Positions 1-9,228 of a stretch of 64,000 nucleotides of DNA are shown here, piece after piece. Source of the stretch: Aegicerativicinus sediminis (lineage in GTDB: Bacteria; Bacteroidota; Bacteroidia; Flavobacteriales; Flavobacteriaceae). A program made the translations under genes and the position numbers. Positions within the stretch are counted from its first letter, which is position 1. Every line of letters begins with the position of its first letter. Location: positions 1,358,001 through 1,422,000 of the forward strand of contig NZ_CP064295.1 in NCBI RefSeq assembly GCF_015476115.1, read 5' to 3'. The notes beneath the pieces were generated by a model. The model had not been told where the DNA came from. It made no database searches and saw only the letters and a program-made list of their open reading frames with translations.

Positions 1-1232
1 ATATCATTTCCAGCTAAATCTTCAACATTTTTATATAAAATAATGGTAGGTTCAATGATTTCAACATCTAAAGCATTGAAATAAATGAAGTATTGATCAC
101 CATTACTACTTGCTCTTAAGGTTGCACCAGTTTCACTATTGGGTATAACAGAGTTAAATGCATTTGGCACATCAAACATATCCGTGTCATAACCTAAAGT
201 ATTAACACTGTTCGGGTTACGATTATTTTGAATGACATGGTTAACGGTAATATTGCTATCAAAAAAGTTGTTGTTGAAGTTTGGTTCAGTAGCTGTAGCA
301 GTACCTAAAGAGGTAAAGGTTGGGTTACTATCTGCTTTAATGGACAGCTTGTCTCCTGTAATTCTATTATCCCCTTCTAAGGTTGATATAGTAAATTTGG
401 CATTAACCGGGAAAGGCGCTGGAAGCGTTGTGAATCCGCTATAGTTTATATCAGTTGTATTACCTGAGGCAATACCTGCAAACCCATCAAATGAGGTAAT
501 ATATTTTCCGGGAAGAGATGGGTTTTCATAAACCAACACCAATGTCCAACCGCCTGAAACACCACTTTTTACGAATCCTTCAGTTGCTCTAATATTACCA
601 ACATAGTAATCGCCTTCAGGATCTCCTAAAGCAGTAATTAAATTGGTTACATCAGCGTAACATGCATAAGGACTGGTTTCTCCAAAATCAGCATCACCAA
701 ATCCATCAAATATCACATCATCCGCCGTTATGTTAACATAACTTCCGCCAGGCACCTTAAATTTTACCTGGTTAAAGTCGGTTTCTCTGCCACTATTAGC
801 ATCATCGCCGATATTGTATTGATAGTTAGCAGCCCAATAAAGACCCGCATATCTAATTCTAGAACAGCTTTTGTCTGGTATTGTTAGATAAGCGCTACTA
901 GAACTAAATGTACTCGCGTCATTATCTATATCAATATATTGCATGTAAAGGCAATCGTTATAAAGTGAAGTGTCTCCAACAGTATTGTATTCTGTATTAG
1001 GAAGTTCACTATCTGCTAAAGCTTCATCACAATAATTTTCATCGTTTAATCCGTATTCTGCTGTGTTACGGTTAACAATATTGTTTGCGATAAAGGTCAT
1101 GTCTCCCTTTATATTGTTCTGGTAGCGTACCCCAAAGTTGCGCTTCACCTGAGCAGAAAGGTTTAATGCGCCGAAACAAATCAGCGCTAAACATAGTAGG
1201 AATTTTAAATTGTAGATTTTTCTCATAGCCAT
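1..1232 (-). CDS. Large secreted surface/adhesin-like protein, N-terminal part (C-terminus off the window)
   Basis: The frame is open from the left edge to about 1232, giving roughly 410 residues with no stop. The N-terminus has a lysine/arginine start, a hydrophobic stretch and a likely cleavage after SAQ near residue 28, so it is exported. Visible motifs are RIRYAGLYWAA (about 125-135) and GGWTLVLVYE (about 227-236), which recur at the start of large flavobacterial cell-surface proteins with repeated adhesin domains and a T9SS type B tail. The tail itself is not visible here. Two starts are possible: ATG at 1232, only 2 nt past the upstream stop, or ATG at 1226, which begins closer to the signal peptide. 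It is the third gene of the minus-strand set behind the PorP/SprF gene, which fits a secreted partner. The adhesin role is inferred. Confidence 0.7.
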   Translation of the reverse strand, partial: MAMRKIYNLKFLLCLALICFGALNLSAQVKRNFGVRYQNNIKGDMTFIANNIVNRNTAEYGLNDENYCDEALADSELPNTEYNTVGDTSLYNDCLYMQYIDIDNDASTFSSSSAYLTIPDKSCSRIRYAGLYWAANYQYNIGDDANSGRETDFNQVKFKVPGGSYVNITADDVIFDGFGDADFGETSPYACYADVTNLITALGDPEGDYYVGNIRATEGFVKSGVSGGWTLVLVYENPSLPGKYITSFDGFAGIASGNTTDINYSGFTTLPAPFPVNAKFTISTLEGDNRITGDKLSIKADSNPTFTSLGTATATEPNFNNNFFDSNITVNHVIQNNRNPNSVNTLGYDTDMFDVPNAFNSVIPNSETGATLRASSNGDQYFIYFNALDVEIIEPTIILYKNVEDLAGND

Positions 1233-1234
1233 AC

Positions 1235-3355
1235 CTAATTTAGATCCATATTGACCCGCATAATCCATAGATTCCTGATGCCCTGATGAGTTAGGTTGTT
1301 TTGGTAAACTTGAAGGGCAGGATTCCACGCATCTTCTTTCCCAATGAAGATGTAGCGGTATTTATTTTTTGGATGAATGAAAGAATTAGCATTCAATCCG
1401 TAGCTGTTGAGGGTTTTTAAATATTTGTCTGCATTTTTTGGAACTGTAAATACACCAGCAATCACATAATATCCTTTATCGATGTTCTCTAAATTGTCCG
1501 TTACAACCTTAGGAGAACTCGTGTTTCTTGAAGTTGTTTGATTTCCTGAACTTGTCTTTGGGGCAAAGGTCGAAGCGCTTTTTGTAGAAGGCCTAGTTCC
1601 AGTACCATTATCCACGCGCATAACCCACTTGCTTTCAGTATAGGTGCCATCCACGTTACTTCTGTAGGCCGCTATTGCTTCTCTCCAAGAGTCGAAACGC
1701 TTTAAGTACACATATTTCCAATTGTTTCTCTTGTTTGTAAAGTATTCGTGGTCAATGCCAGTTTGAGCCAGTTTTGCGGTAAACTTGTCAAAATATTCTC
1801 CAGTACTAAAAACATTCACCACGATATAATATCCATCAGCAACACCTTCAATATTTCTTAGGGTTTTGTTTTTAATTTTATTTGCTTTCAGTGCTTTCTT
1901 GTACGCTGCTTCAGAAGATGATTCTTCTTTTCTGGCTTCCGCCAGTTTTTCATTTCTTACGGCCTCAGCTTGAGCTAAACGCTCTTGGTGCAATCTTTCA
2001 GCTTCCGCCTCCTCTACTCTTCTAATAGAGTCTTCAATTGCATTCAATTCCTCCAATAAAACCGTATTGGCTTCTGAGTTTTGTTGAAGACCCGCTACCT
2101 CTTGTTTTTCTGTTGGTTGCTTGTAAATATTGGTTGATTGACCGTTGGCGCCGGAAGCTAACTTTAAGCCCTGAAACCCTTCATGAATTGTAGGAACGGT
2201 GGCGTCATTTGCTCTTGCCGTATGCTCGTTAGGAGTGAATCGCTGATCCATTGCAGCCATTCTATTTTTGCCAATAGAATCTTGTTTTAGATACAGTTGG
2301 TCAATAAGGCCGTTGTTCTTTTCTACTTGATTTCTTAGGTTTTCAATCTCTTCTTTATTGGCGCTTTCTTTAGGAGCAACCTCAGCTACAACTTCCGTTT
2401 CTTTTGGTTTGTCATCAAAGAATACCATATTTTCTGTAAGGTTAGGCTGGAAAGAATATGCAAAAGAAACTTCGTGGGTGCCGCCAAAATTCTGAATACC
2501 ACCGCTTAAGCCTTTTTCATAAGTGTAACCCACGGAAATACGCCTTCCTAAATTAAAACCAACACCGACCGAAGCGCCGTAGAAGTCGTCATATCCACCT
2601 TGCAACCATCCTATTCTTGGCAAGTCTAAAACCAAACTTCCACTTAAATTAATATCTTGTTTTCCTGGTTTACGACCTCTTGCAAGTGAAAGTAAGCGTC
2701 CACCCTCCATAATTCCGCCTGCATTCTTTAGGTCCCATGTATATTGTAAATGCGCTGTAAAAGTTTTGTCTGGGAAATCGGTTACGCTCTCTTGAGTTTT
2801 GAAGTTATAATCAAACAAATTTTCAGCATATAAACCAACGTCGAAATTACCAATGGCAAGGTTGAAACCCGGCTGAATGCCAACCAAGGAGTTTCCTTCG
2901 TATTGAGAGAATAATGGATCCTGAGCGCTTGTTATCGCATCAGATTCGTTGAATTTGCTACTGTAATAAGAAAGGTTAAAACCAATTGTAAATACAGAAT
3001 TGTCGGCAACTCTTACTCCATAAGCGTAATTAGCTAAAACACCAAAGTTGGTAATTACACCATATTTTTCTTGGTACAAACTCAAACCTAAACCAGTTTT
3101 GTCGCCAACCCTACCTGAGTAACTCAACAAATAGGTACTATAGTTGTTGTTATATTCAATCCATTGGTTACGGTGATAGGCATTTATATAGGATTTATTT
3201 TCTCTCACTGTAGAAAAGGTTGGATTCAACCTGAACCTGTTAAATTTTAACATGTTCTGAGCTGGGATTTCAAGAGGGATGTAGGGATCCTCCTGAGACC
3301 AAAGGTCATTTACTGAAAGCAGAAATATCAGAATGAGGGCTAAAGTAGGTTTCAT
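1235..3355 (-). CDS. PorP/SprF family T9SS outer-membrane protein with C-terminal SPOR-like repeats
   Basis: The 706-residue product starts with a signal peptide ending near WSQ (residue 21). Residues about 22-305 are a beta-rich PorP/SprF-type barrel, including NPTFSTVRENKSYINAYHR-like N-terminal sequence and alternating GLGLSLY/VGVGFNLG strands. Family members are usually about 300-350 residues, so this one carries a 400-residue extension. The extension has a charged coiled coil rich in E, A and R (about 430-495), then two SPOR-like modules (about 505-580 and 630-703). Both modules begin GYY and end with W-[VI]-MRV. SPOR modules bind denuded peptidoglycan in other proteins; that role here is inferred. 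PorP/SprF proteins pair with T9SS-exported adhesins, and the flanking genes encode such candidates. The gene sits 6 nt after the upstream gene and 2 nt before the downstream start. Confidence 0.85.
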   Translation of the reverse strand: MKPTLALILIFLLSVNDLWSQEDPYIPLEIPAQNMLKFNRFRLNPTFSTVRENKSYINAYHRNQWIEYNNNYSTYLLSYSGRVGDKTGLGLSLYQEKYGVITNFGVLANYAYGVRVADNSVFTIGFNLSYYSSKFNESDAITSAQDPLFSQYEGNSLVGIQPGFNLAIGNFDVGLYAENLFDYNFKTQESVTDFPDKTFTAHLQYTWDLKNAGGIMEGGRLLSLARGRKPGKQDINLSGSLVLDLPRIGWLQGGYDDFYGASVGVGFNLGRRISVGYTYEKGLSGGIQNFGGTHEVSFAYSFQPNLTENMVFFDDKPKETEVVAEVAPKESANKEEIENLRNQVEKNNGLIDQLYLKQDSIGKNRMAAMDQRFTPNEHTARANDATVPTIHEGFQGLKLASGANGQSTNIYKQPTEKQEVAGLQQNSEANTVLLEELNAIEDSIRRVEEAEAERLHQERLAQAEAVRNEKLAEARKEESSSEAAYKKALKANKIKNKTLRNIEGVADGYYIVVNVFSTGEYFDKFTAKLAQTGIDHEYFTNKRNNWKYVYLKRFDSWREAIAAYRSNVDGTYTESKWVMRVDNGTGTRPSTKSASTFAPKTSSGNQTTSRNTSSPKVVTDNLENIDKGYYVIAGVFTVPKNADKYLKTLNSYGLNANSFIHPKNKYRYIFIGKEDAWNPALQVYQNNLTHQGIRNLWIMRVNMDLN

Positions 3356-3361
3356 GATCTT

Positions 3362-6040
3362 CTAGTAAATTAGGGTTATTGTCCCTTTATGTTTAACCTG
3401 GCCATCTTTTGCGATGGTATAGAAATAAACAGGGTTGGCTGAAAGGGTTCCCAACTGAGAGGCTTCAGGCCAGTTGTTTTGATAATTGGTTGTTCTATAT
3501 ATTGTTTTTCCGGTCTCAGTGTAAATAGATATTTCCACAGAACCATTATTTGTTAGACTTGAGGGAAGAAACCATTGATCGTTAAATCCGTCACCGTTTG
3601 GGCTTACGGTATTTGGGATGATAACGGTTTCTTTAATAACCACTGTCACCAATAGACTAGCTTCACATCCGTTGCTGTTTCCAATCACTAAATAATTTCC
3701 AGCCGCATCGATGGTAATTGTCGAAGAAGATGAAAGCATGTCCATTGTATCTGCATTGTACCAATTGTAGAATTCAGCGCCGATTGCGGTAATTGTTGTT
3801 GATGTTCCTTCGATTAATTCTATATAGTCACTATTATCTATTGTTATTTCAGGTGCACCAGCTTCAATAATTGTTAATTCATTAGAATTAGATGAACATC
3901 CATTTAATGAAGCTGTTACGTAATATGTTCCAGCTTGGTTGGTGCCAATAGAAAAACCAGACACATCGGATAACAGGTTTCCGTTTTGGTACCATTTATA
4001 TGTGTAATTATTATCTTGGATACTTGCGGTAAGGGTTACAGAAGTAGAACCATCACAGGAAAGACTTCCGGTTTCCGTAATAGTTAATTCTTCGCTGCTT
4101 TCAGCGGCAAGAGTTATTTCATTAGAGCTGGTAACACAACCGTTGGCAGTTACTTTTACAAAATAAGTTCCCTCTTGGTTGGTTGTTAAGGTAAATCCTG
4201 ATTCGCCAGAGACAATAGTGCCATTATAAATCCATTCATAAGAATAGGCCGTGTCTTGAATATCGGATGTTAAGGTTACAGTTGAAGATCCATCACATGA
4301 AAGTGATCCACTTGCTGAAATTGTAACATTTTCAGCACCTCCACTTACATTTAACGTTATTTCATTAGAATCTGACGCACAACCATCGGCAGTTACTTTT
4401 ACATAATAAGTTCCCTCTTCATTTGCTTCAAGGGTATGACCTGTTTCGCCAGAAATTGAGTTACCATTATAAAACCATTCGTAAGTATATGAAGCGTCTT
4501 GAATACTTGAAGTTAATGTAACTGTAGTGGATCCGTCGCATGAGAGATTACCTGTTTCAGAAATTGTAACATTTCCAGCAGCTCCTAAATAAATATCTAC
4601 TTGATTAGACTGGGGCTGATAACCGGTAATTGTTCCGGCTAAATAGTAAGTTCCATTTTGGAGGTAATCGTCTAAGGAAATTGTTTCATTTGTTTCTCCG
4701 GCAACTGCAATTCCGTTTAAATACCACTGATATTGAAACTTAGCCGCTAACCTATCATATAATTCACGAGTAGAGCCATTATTTAAAGTAGCGGTTATAC
4801 TCGTTAAATCTATTTGGGTTGACCCACTGCTGCAAGCCACATAAGAACCGTCTACCTCAATTTTAAAAGTAAAGCTTGCTGGCGTTTCAATTATCAAACT
4901 ATTAGTCTGAACAGTCACGCTAGTACTTCCGTTAGATTCTACCACTTCGGCAAAATATGTACCAGGAGAAGTAATATCTATTGATGCAGTGCTACCAGTT
5001 ATTTGGGAACCATTTTGGTACCATATATAGGTTGGAGAAGTTGCGTTGGTTGTAACTGTTAAGGTTAAGGATGACTCTGGAAGAAGCAATAAATCTGGGC
5101 TTGCAGCCAAAGTAGCTTCTATGGTTTTATAAGTTACCATCACAGAATCTGAAACTTCTGAACATCCTCCAGGGTTTTCTATTGCTACCACCCATTCTCC
5201 TGAAGCATCAGCTAAAGAAGTAATTTCAAAACTTGGATAATATCCAGCTGAAGATACAGGCTGTCCATCTTTAAACCACTGATAAACTAATCCTGCATCG
5301 TCTATATTTGCACTTAAGTAATAAGGTTGGTCGTTATTGTATAGTTCAATTGGTCCAGTTTCATTTATTTGTATTCCTAAGGGTTGTCCACTGTTTACCT
5401 CCACGGCATTTGAAAGAGTTGTACTAGAACAGTAGGTGCCATAATCTAACTCCACATAATAAATGCCTTGTTGACTTGTGGTTAGAGTTGGACCGGTTTC
5501 ATTGCTTATTAACGCTCCGTTTTTATACCATCGATAGGCGGGTTCGTTAGGATAGTTTGTAACCTCTATCTGGGCTTCTCCCCCATCACACAAATTAATT
5601 GAACCAACATAATTGTTTATTACTAAGGCTTGGTTAACTGTTAAATAGTATGCCGGGAAACTCACAGATTCAGGGCTTGTTAATTCTGGACTAGTACTTC
5701 TTACTCGAACCTTATAACCAGTTCCGTACATATCGGTAGGGAATGAAAACACAAATTGAAAATTGAAATTTTCATTTTTATCTGAATATGATTTTAATTC
5801 AACGGGGTTACTGAATGAACCGTTGGCATCCGATAATTCTAAGATAAATTGATTGTCAGAGCCTACTAATGGTGGATCCCACTTGAAACCAACATTATAA
5901 GTATTAAAATTTGCGGAGATGCAAGGAGCAGAAAAACCTAATGTCGGCTGCTTTAGAACCTGTGCGCTAGCAGTTAGCGATGCTAACATAAGCAGAAGGC
6001 ATATTAAAGGTAGAGCAGCTTGGGGCCTGTTTCTGTCCAT
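3362..6040 (-). CDS. Secreted Ig-like repeat protein with T9SS type B (CHU_C) C-terminal sorting domain
   Basis: The 892-residue product has a signal peptide ending near TASAQ (residue 27). It is built of successive Ig/PKD-like modules carrying the theme Y.WY.NG...G.YYV. Three neighbouring modules are close copies, each beginning with SLSCDGS or NLSCDGS, about 80 residues apart. The C-terminal 85 residues start with NTVSPNGDGFND and end in GTITLIY. This is the gliding-motility-associated C-terminal domain used as the T9SS type B sorting signal, so the protein should cross the outer membrane and be retained at or released from the cell surface. It leads a three-gene operon with a PorP/SprF protein 6 nt downstream, the usual partner of type B cargo. 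The ligand is unknown. Confidence 0.88.
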   Translation of the reverse strand: MDRNRPQAALPLICLLLMLASLTASAQVLKQPTLGFSAPCISANFNTYNVGFKWDPPLVGSDNQFILELSDANGSFSNPVELKSYSDKNENFNFQFVFSFPTDMYGTGYKVRVRSTSPELTSPESVSFPAYYLTVNQALVINNYVGSINLCDGGEAQIEVTNYPNEPAYRWYKNGALISNETGPTLTTSQQGIYYVELDYGTYCSSTTLSNAVEVNSGQPLGIQINETGPIELYNNDQPYYLSANIDDAGLVYQWFKDGQPVSSAGYYPSFEITSLADASGEWVVAIENPGGCSEVSDSVMVTYKTIEATLAASPDLLLLPESSLTLTVTTNATSPTYIWYQNGSQITGSTASIDITSPGTYFAEVVESNGSTSVTVQTNSLIIETPASFTFKIEVDGSYVACSSGSTQIDLTSITATLNNGSTRELYDRLAAKFQYQWYLNGIAVAGETNETISLDDYLQNGTYYLAGTITGYQPQSNQVDIYLGAAGNVTISETGNLSCDGSTTVTLTSSIQDASYTYEWFYNGNSISGETGHTLEANEEGTYYVKVTADGCASDSNEITLNVSGGAENVTISASGSLSCDGSSTVTLTSDIQDTAYSYEWIYNGTIVSGESGFTLTTNQEGTYFVKVTANGCVTSSNEITLAAESSEELTITETGSLSCDGSTSVTLTASIQDNNYTYKWYQNGNLLSDVSGFSIGTNQAGTYYVTASLNGCSSNSNELTIIEAGAPEITIDNSDYIELIEGTSTTITAIGAEFYNWYNADTMDMLSSSSTITIDAAGNYLVIGNSNGCEASLLVTVVIKETVIIPNTVSPNGDGFNDQWFLPSSLTNNGSVEISIYTETGKTIYRTTNYQNNWPEASQLGTLSANPVYFYTIAKDGQVKHKGTITLIY
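3845..4580 (-). repeat. Three tandem Ig-like modules of about 240 bp inside the T9SS adhesin gene
   Basis: The codons for SCDG recur at 4049-4060, 4289-4300 and 4532-4543, a spacing of 240 and 243 bp. The intervening sequence is closely similar at the DNA and protein level (S-[IL]-QD..Y.Y.W..NG, then NQ.GTYYVKV and S.SNE[IL]T). This suggests recent in-frame duplication within the gene and a site where copy number could vary between strains. The outer limits of the repeat are approximate. Confidence 0.85.
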
Positions 6041-6075
6041 TTCTAAGCGGTTAAGTTTAGTTTTTTGTTAAGTTA

Positions 6076-6108
6076 TTAACAGTTCGGTTCGGGGTACTTT
6101 ACTGTTAA
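6076..6108. promoter_or_regulatory. Perfect 8-bp inverted repeat upstream of the T9SS operon
   Basis: TTAACAGT at 6076-6083 is the exact reverse complement of ACTGTTAA at 6101-6108, with a 17-nt GC-richer spacer in an otherwise AT-rich region. It lies 36-68 nt upstream of the first start codon of the minus-strand operon. It could be a regulator-binding dyad or a 5' leader hairpin. Nothing in the sequence decides between them. Confidence 0.4.
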
Positions 6109-6500
6109 ATTTATCCTTTCATCGATAAAATTATTCCTTTTAACGATGTAAATTTAATTTTTTATTTGATTCTAAAAAGCTTTTTGACCAAAAATTTTCA
6201 TTTATTAACATTTTTTCTTTTACCCTATACAATATTTGTTGGAATTTCAAGATGCATCCTCGAAACCAAGACGTTAGTTCAATACAGTGTTGAATATCAA
6301 TGGATTTCTCCAATTGTTGAAGTTAATGTTATTTACAGATAACCGATTTAAGCCATAAATTGGACCGAATAAGTCAGTTTTGGAGCAAAACTTTTAACAT
6401 TTTGGAAACGGTGTAAGAAAAATCTTTAAATTTTTTAATATTGTAAATCCTGAAAAATGAATATCGTAAAACTGAAATTGGGCATAATGGATAATTTCTG

Positions 6501-6537
6501 TTTTTGGAACAAACTTTTGCTATTTTCCATAATTTTG
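6501..6537 (+). promoter_or_regulatory. Bacteroidota-type promoter of glnS
   Basis: The -7 element TAATTTTG at 6530-6537 fits TAnnTTTG. A TTTTTG at 6501-6506 is a possible -33 element with a 23-nt spacer. The ATG of glnS follows 19 nt after the -7 element, a normal leader length for this phylum. Confidence 0.55.
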
Positions 6538-6556
6538 CAGCCTTAGGCCCAAAGAC

Positions 6557-8614
6557 ATGAAAAACGAAACAAAATCCTTAAATTTTCTAGAGCATATAAT
6601 AGAGGAAGATATTGCTAATGGCCTTCCTGTTGAAAAATTGAAATTTCGGTTTCCTCCAGAACCTAATGGGTATCTGCACATTGGGCACACTAAGGCAATT
6701 GGAATAAGTTTTGGTTTAGGTCTTAGGTATAACGCTCCCGTTAATTTAAGGTTTGATGACACTAACCCAGCAAAGGAGGAACAAGAATATGTTGATGCAA
6801 TTAAGCGGGACATTAAGTGGTTGGGTTATTCGTGGGCCGAGGAATTATATTCTTCAGACTATTTCCAACAATTGTACGATTGGGCCGTACAGATGATCAA
6901 GGAGGGAAAGGCATATGTGGATTCTCAATCTTCAGAAGCCATGGCGGAACAAAAGGGAACACCTACCCAATCAGGAGTAAACAGTCCTTTTAGAGATAGA
7001 AGTGTTGATGAAAATCTGGAACTTTTCTTAGGCATGAAAAATGGCGAGTATCCAGAGGGCAGCCATGTGCTGCGCGCCAAAATAGATATGTCTCATCCAA
7101 ATATGTTGATGCGCGATCCTATAATGTATAGGATAGTGAATAAAGCGCATCATAGAACCGGGAATGATTGGTGTATATACCCTATGTACGATTGGACGCA
7201 CGGAGAAAGCGATTATATTGAACAGATATCTCATTCTCTTTGTTCGTTAGAATTTAAACCTCACCGTGAATTATATGATTGGTTTAAAGAGATTGTTTAC
7301 GATTATCAAAAGGAAGAATTACCGCTACAACCAAAACAGCGTGAATTTGCACGACTTAATTTAAGCTATACCATAATGAGTAAGCGGAAGTTGCTCAAAT
7401 TGGTTCAAGAGGGTTATGTTAGTGGCTGGGATGACCCCAGAATGCCTACAATTTCTGGTCTGAGAAGACGAGGTTACACACCAGAAGCCATAAGGGAATT
7501 TGTAAATAGGGTAGGTGTAGCTAAACGAGATAATGTCATCGATGTTTCGCTGCTGGAATTTTGTATAAGAGAAGATCTTAATCAACGGGCCCCTCGTGTT
7601 ATGGCTGTTGTTGACCCCATTAAATTAATTATCGATAATTATCCGAACGATAAGGAAGAGTGGCTAGAAGCAGAAAATAATCCGGAGGATGAATCTGCGG
7701 GCTCTCGTAAAGTTCCATTTTCCAAGATTTTGTTTATAGAAAAAGAGGACTTTATGGAAAGTGCTAATAGTAAATATTTTAGGCTCACCTTGGGTAAAGA
7801 AGTCCGTTTAAAGAATGCATATATTATTAAAGGAGAATCGGTAGAGAAGGATGAAAATGGAAATATCACGGTTATTCATTGTAGCTACGATCCCGATAGT
7901 TTAAGCGGAAGCGGTACTGAGGCTAGTTTAAGAAAGGTGAAGGGCACTTTACATTGGGTTTCTTCTCAACATGCTTTAGAGGCTGAGGTTCGAGAATACG
8001 ATAGACTATTCATGGACGAGGCTCCAGACAGCCATCCCGAAAAAGACTTTTTAGAATTTTTGAATCCAGAGTCCTTAGTTATTAAACAGGCCTATGTTGA
8101 GCCTTCACTTACATCTGCGGAGGTAGGGCATAGGTACCAATTTCAAAGGTTAGGGTATTTCTGTGTTGATCCAGAGAGTTCTTACGAAAAATTAATATTC
8201 AATAAAACAGTTGGCTTGCGTGACACATGGGCAAAATTGCAGCCAAAGCAAGAACATGTAAAAAAAGAACCTAAAAAACCTCAGCCAGTTCAGCAACGCC
8301 CTCCTATTGAAATTATTAAACAAATAGGTAAAAAGTTTACGAATTATCCTGAAGAAAAACAGTTAAAGTTAAAATCAGAGATTTTAGAATTAGCAAAAGG
8401 TGTAAATTATTCAGACCTAGAACCACTCTTTAATACTTCTGCCAAAAAGGTTGGTACCAGAGCGGCAGTGGTCTTGGCCTTAGGGGTTGTTTTGCAGAAT
8501 GGGATGAAATTAACATCAGAAGGTATTGACTTTCTTCAACAATGCGCCCAAGACAGCTCTAAGATTTTATCTACGGAGGCATCAGTTATCCTAAAAGGTC
8601 AGGGTTTAAGTTAG
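6557..8614 (+). CDS. glnS: Glutaminyl-tRNA synthetase with C-terminal extension
   Basis: This class I synthetase charges tRNA-Gln with glutamine in the cytoplasm. The PEPNGYLHIGHTKA signature puts HIGH at residues 41-44, and the second signature appears as IMSKR at 273-277. FDDTNPAKE after the first motif is also typical. The catalytic and anticodon-binding regions occupy about residues 25-565. A lysine/proline-rich linker (about 570-590) leads to a roughly 95-residue helical tail ending at 685. Bacterial GlnRS is usually about 550 residues, so the tail is an addition; I do not recognise it with confidence. The gene is monocistronic, with a -7 promoter element just upstream. Confidence 0.97.
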   Translation: MKNETKSLNFLEHIIEEDIANGLPVEKLKFRFPPEPNGYLHIGHTKAIGISFGLGLRYNAPVNLRFDDTNPAKEEQEYVDAIKRDIKWLGYSWAEELYSSDYFQQLYDWAVQMIKEGKAYVDSQSSEAMAEQKGTPTQSGVNSPFRDRSVDENLELFLGMKNGEYPEGSHVLRAKIDMSHPNMLMRDPIMYRIVNKAHHRTGNDWCIYPMYDWTHGESDYIEQISHSLCSLEFKPHRELYDWFKEIVYDYQKEELPLQPKQREFARLNLSYTIMSKRKLLKLVQEGYVSGWDDPRMPTISGLRRRGYTPEAIREFVNRVGVAKRDNVIDVSLLEFCIREDLNQRAPRVMAVVDPIKLIIDNYPNDKEEWLEAENNPEDESAGSRKVPFSKILFIEKEDFMESANSKYFRLTLGKEVRLKNAYIIKGESVEKDENGNITVIHCSYDPDSLSGSGTEASLRKVKGTLHWVSSQHALEAEVREYDRLFMDEAPDSHPEKDFLEFLNPESLVIKQAYVEPSLTSAEVGHRYQFQRLGYFCVDPESSYEKLIFNKTVGLRDTWAKLQPKQEHVKKEPKKPQPVQQRPPIEIIKQIGKKFTNYPEEKQLKLKSEILELAKGVNYSDLEPLFNTSAKKVGTRAAVVLALGVVLQNGMKLTSEGIDFLQQCAQDSSKILSTEASVILKGQGLS

Positions 8615-8679
8615 AAAATAGTTTCTGCTTGAAAGCATAAATTCCATATATTTAATCACTTAACTAATTAATCAACATT

Positions 8680-9162
8680 ATGGAATTTAACGTTTTGGCC
8701 ATTTTGGTCGCGGCATTATCTACTCTAGTGGTAGGTTTTATTTGGTATAACCCGAAGGTTTTTGGTACTGCATGGATGCATGCAGCAGGACTTACTGAAG
8801 ATCAATTAAAAGGCGCAAATATGGCTAAGATATTTGGCCTTGCTCTCTTATTTGCGATCATGCTGTCTTTTTCACTATATGCCTTGGTGGTTCATCAATC
8901 TGGGGTTGTCAGCTTGGTAAATGGAGATGTTGAAAACGCCAAACCCTCCTTCGATGCGTTCATGACAGATTATGGAACTGCATTTCGCACTTTTAAACAT
9001 GGGGCTTTACATGGGTTTTTGGCTGGATTATTTATCGCTTTGCCAATAATCGGTACCAATGCTTTATTCGAAAGGAAAAGTTCAAAATATATCCTAATTA
9101 ATGCAGGATTTTGGACCGTATGCCTTACCGTTATGGGGGCAATTATCTGTGGCTGGGTTTAA
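8680..9162 (+). CDS. DUF1761 family membrane protein
   Basis: The 160-residue protein has four predicted membrane segments (about 5-22, 50-70, 108-128 and 138-158). It carries the WYNPKVFGTAWM motif after the first helix, characteristic of DUF1761. The function of the family is not known. It is flanked by glnS and a possible terminator, so it is probably transcribed alone. Confidence 0.85.
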   Translation: MEFNVLAILVAALSTLVVGFIWYNPKVFGTAWMHAAGLTEDQLKGANMAKIFGLALLFAIMLSFSLYALVVHQSGVVSLVNGDVENAKPSFDAFMTDYGTAFRTFKHGALHGFLAGLFIALPIIGTNALFERKSSKYILINAGFWTVCLTVMGAIICGWV

Positions 9163-9185
9163 ATAGTTATTTTTTAATCTATAAT

Positions 9186-9222
9186 AGGTTGCGGCATTAT
9201 ATTATGTTGCAACTTTTATTTT
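9186..9222 (+). terminator. Possible terminator after the DUF1761 gene
   Basis: AGGTTGC at 9186-9192 can pair with GCAACTT at 9209-9215 (one G-T pair), closing a 16-nt loop, and is followed by a T-rich run. The large loop makes it only a moderate candidate. Confidence 0.4.
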
Positions 9223-9228
9223 GTTGTC

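Larger units (their letters stand above)
6041..6556. other. Long AT-rich divergent intergenic region between the T9SS operon and glnS
   Basis: This 516-bp region is the only gap over 300 bp in the window. It separates the minus-strand T9SS operon from plus-strand glnS and should carry promoters for both. A perfect 8-bp inverted repeat lies near its left end, and a promoter-like element lies near its right end; each is listed separately. I found no convincing small ORF, tRNA or terminator in the rest. I also could not find a clean -7 element for the minus-strand operon. Confidence 0.7.

Noticed and set aside
232-444. Plus-strand 70-residue open frame near the left edge
   Set aside because: It is antisense to the partial surface-protein gene, whose signal peptide and motifs support the minus strand.
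3845-4580. CRISPR-like array
   Set aside because: The repeats are 240-bp in-frame protein modules without short identical repeats and unique spacers.
8626-8637. Short hairpin after glnS (TGCTTGAAAGCA)
   Set aside because: The stem is only five pairs with a 2-nt loop and no T run follows, so I did not call a terminator.
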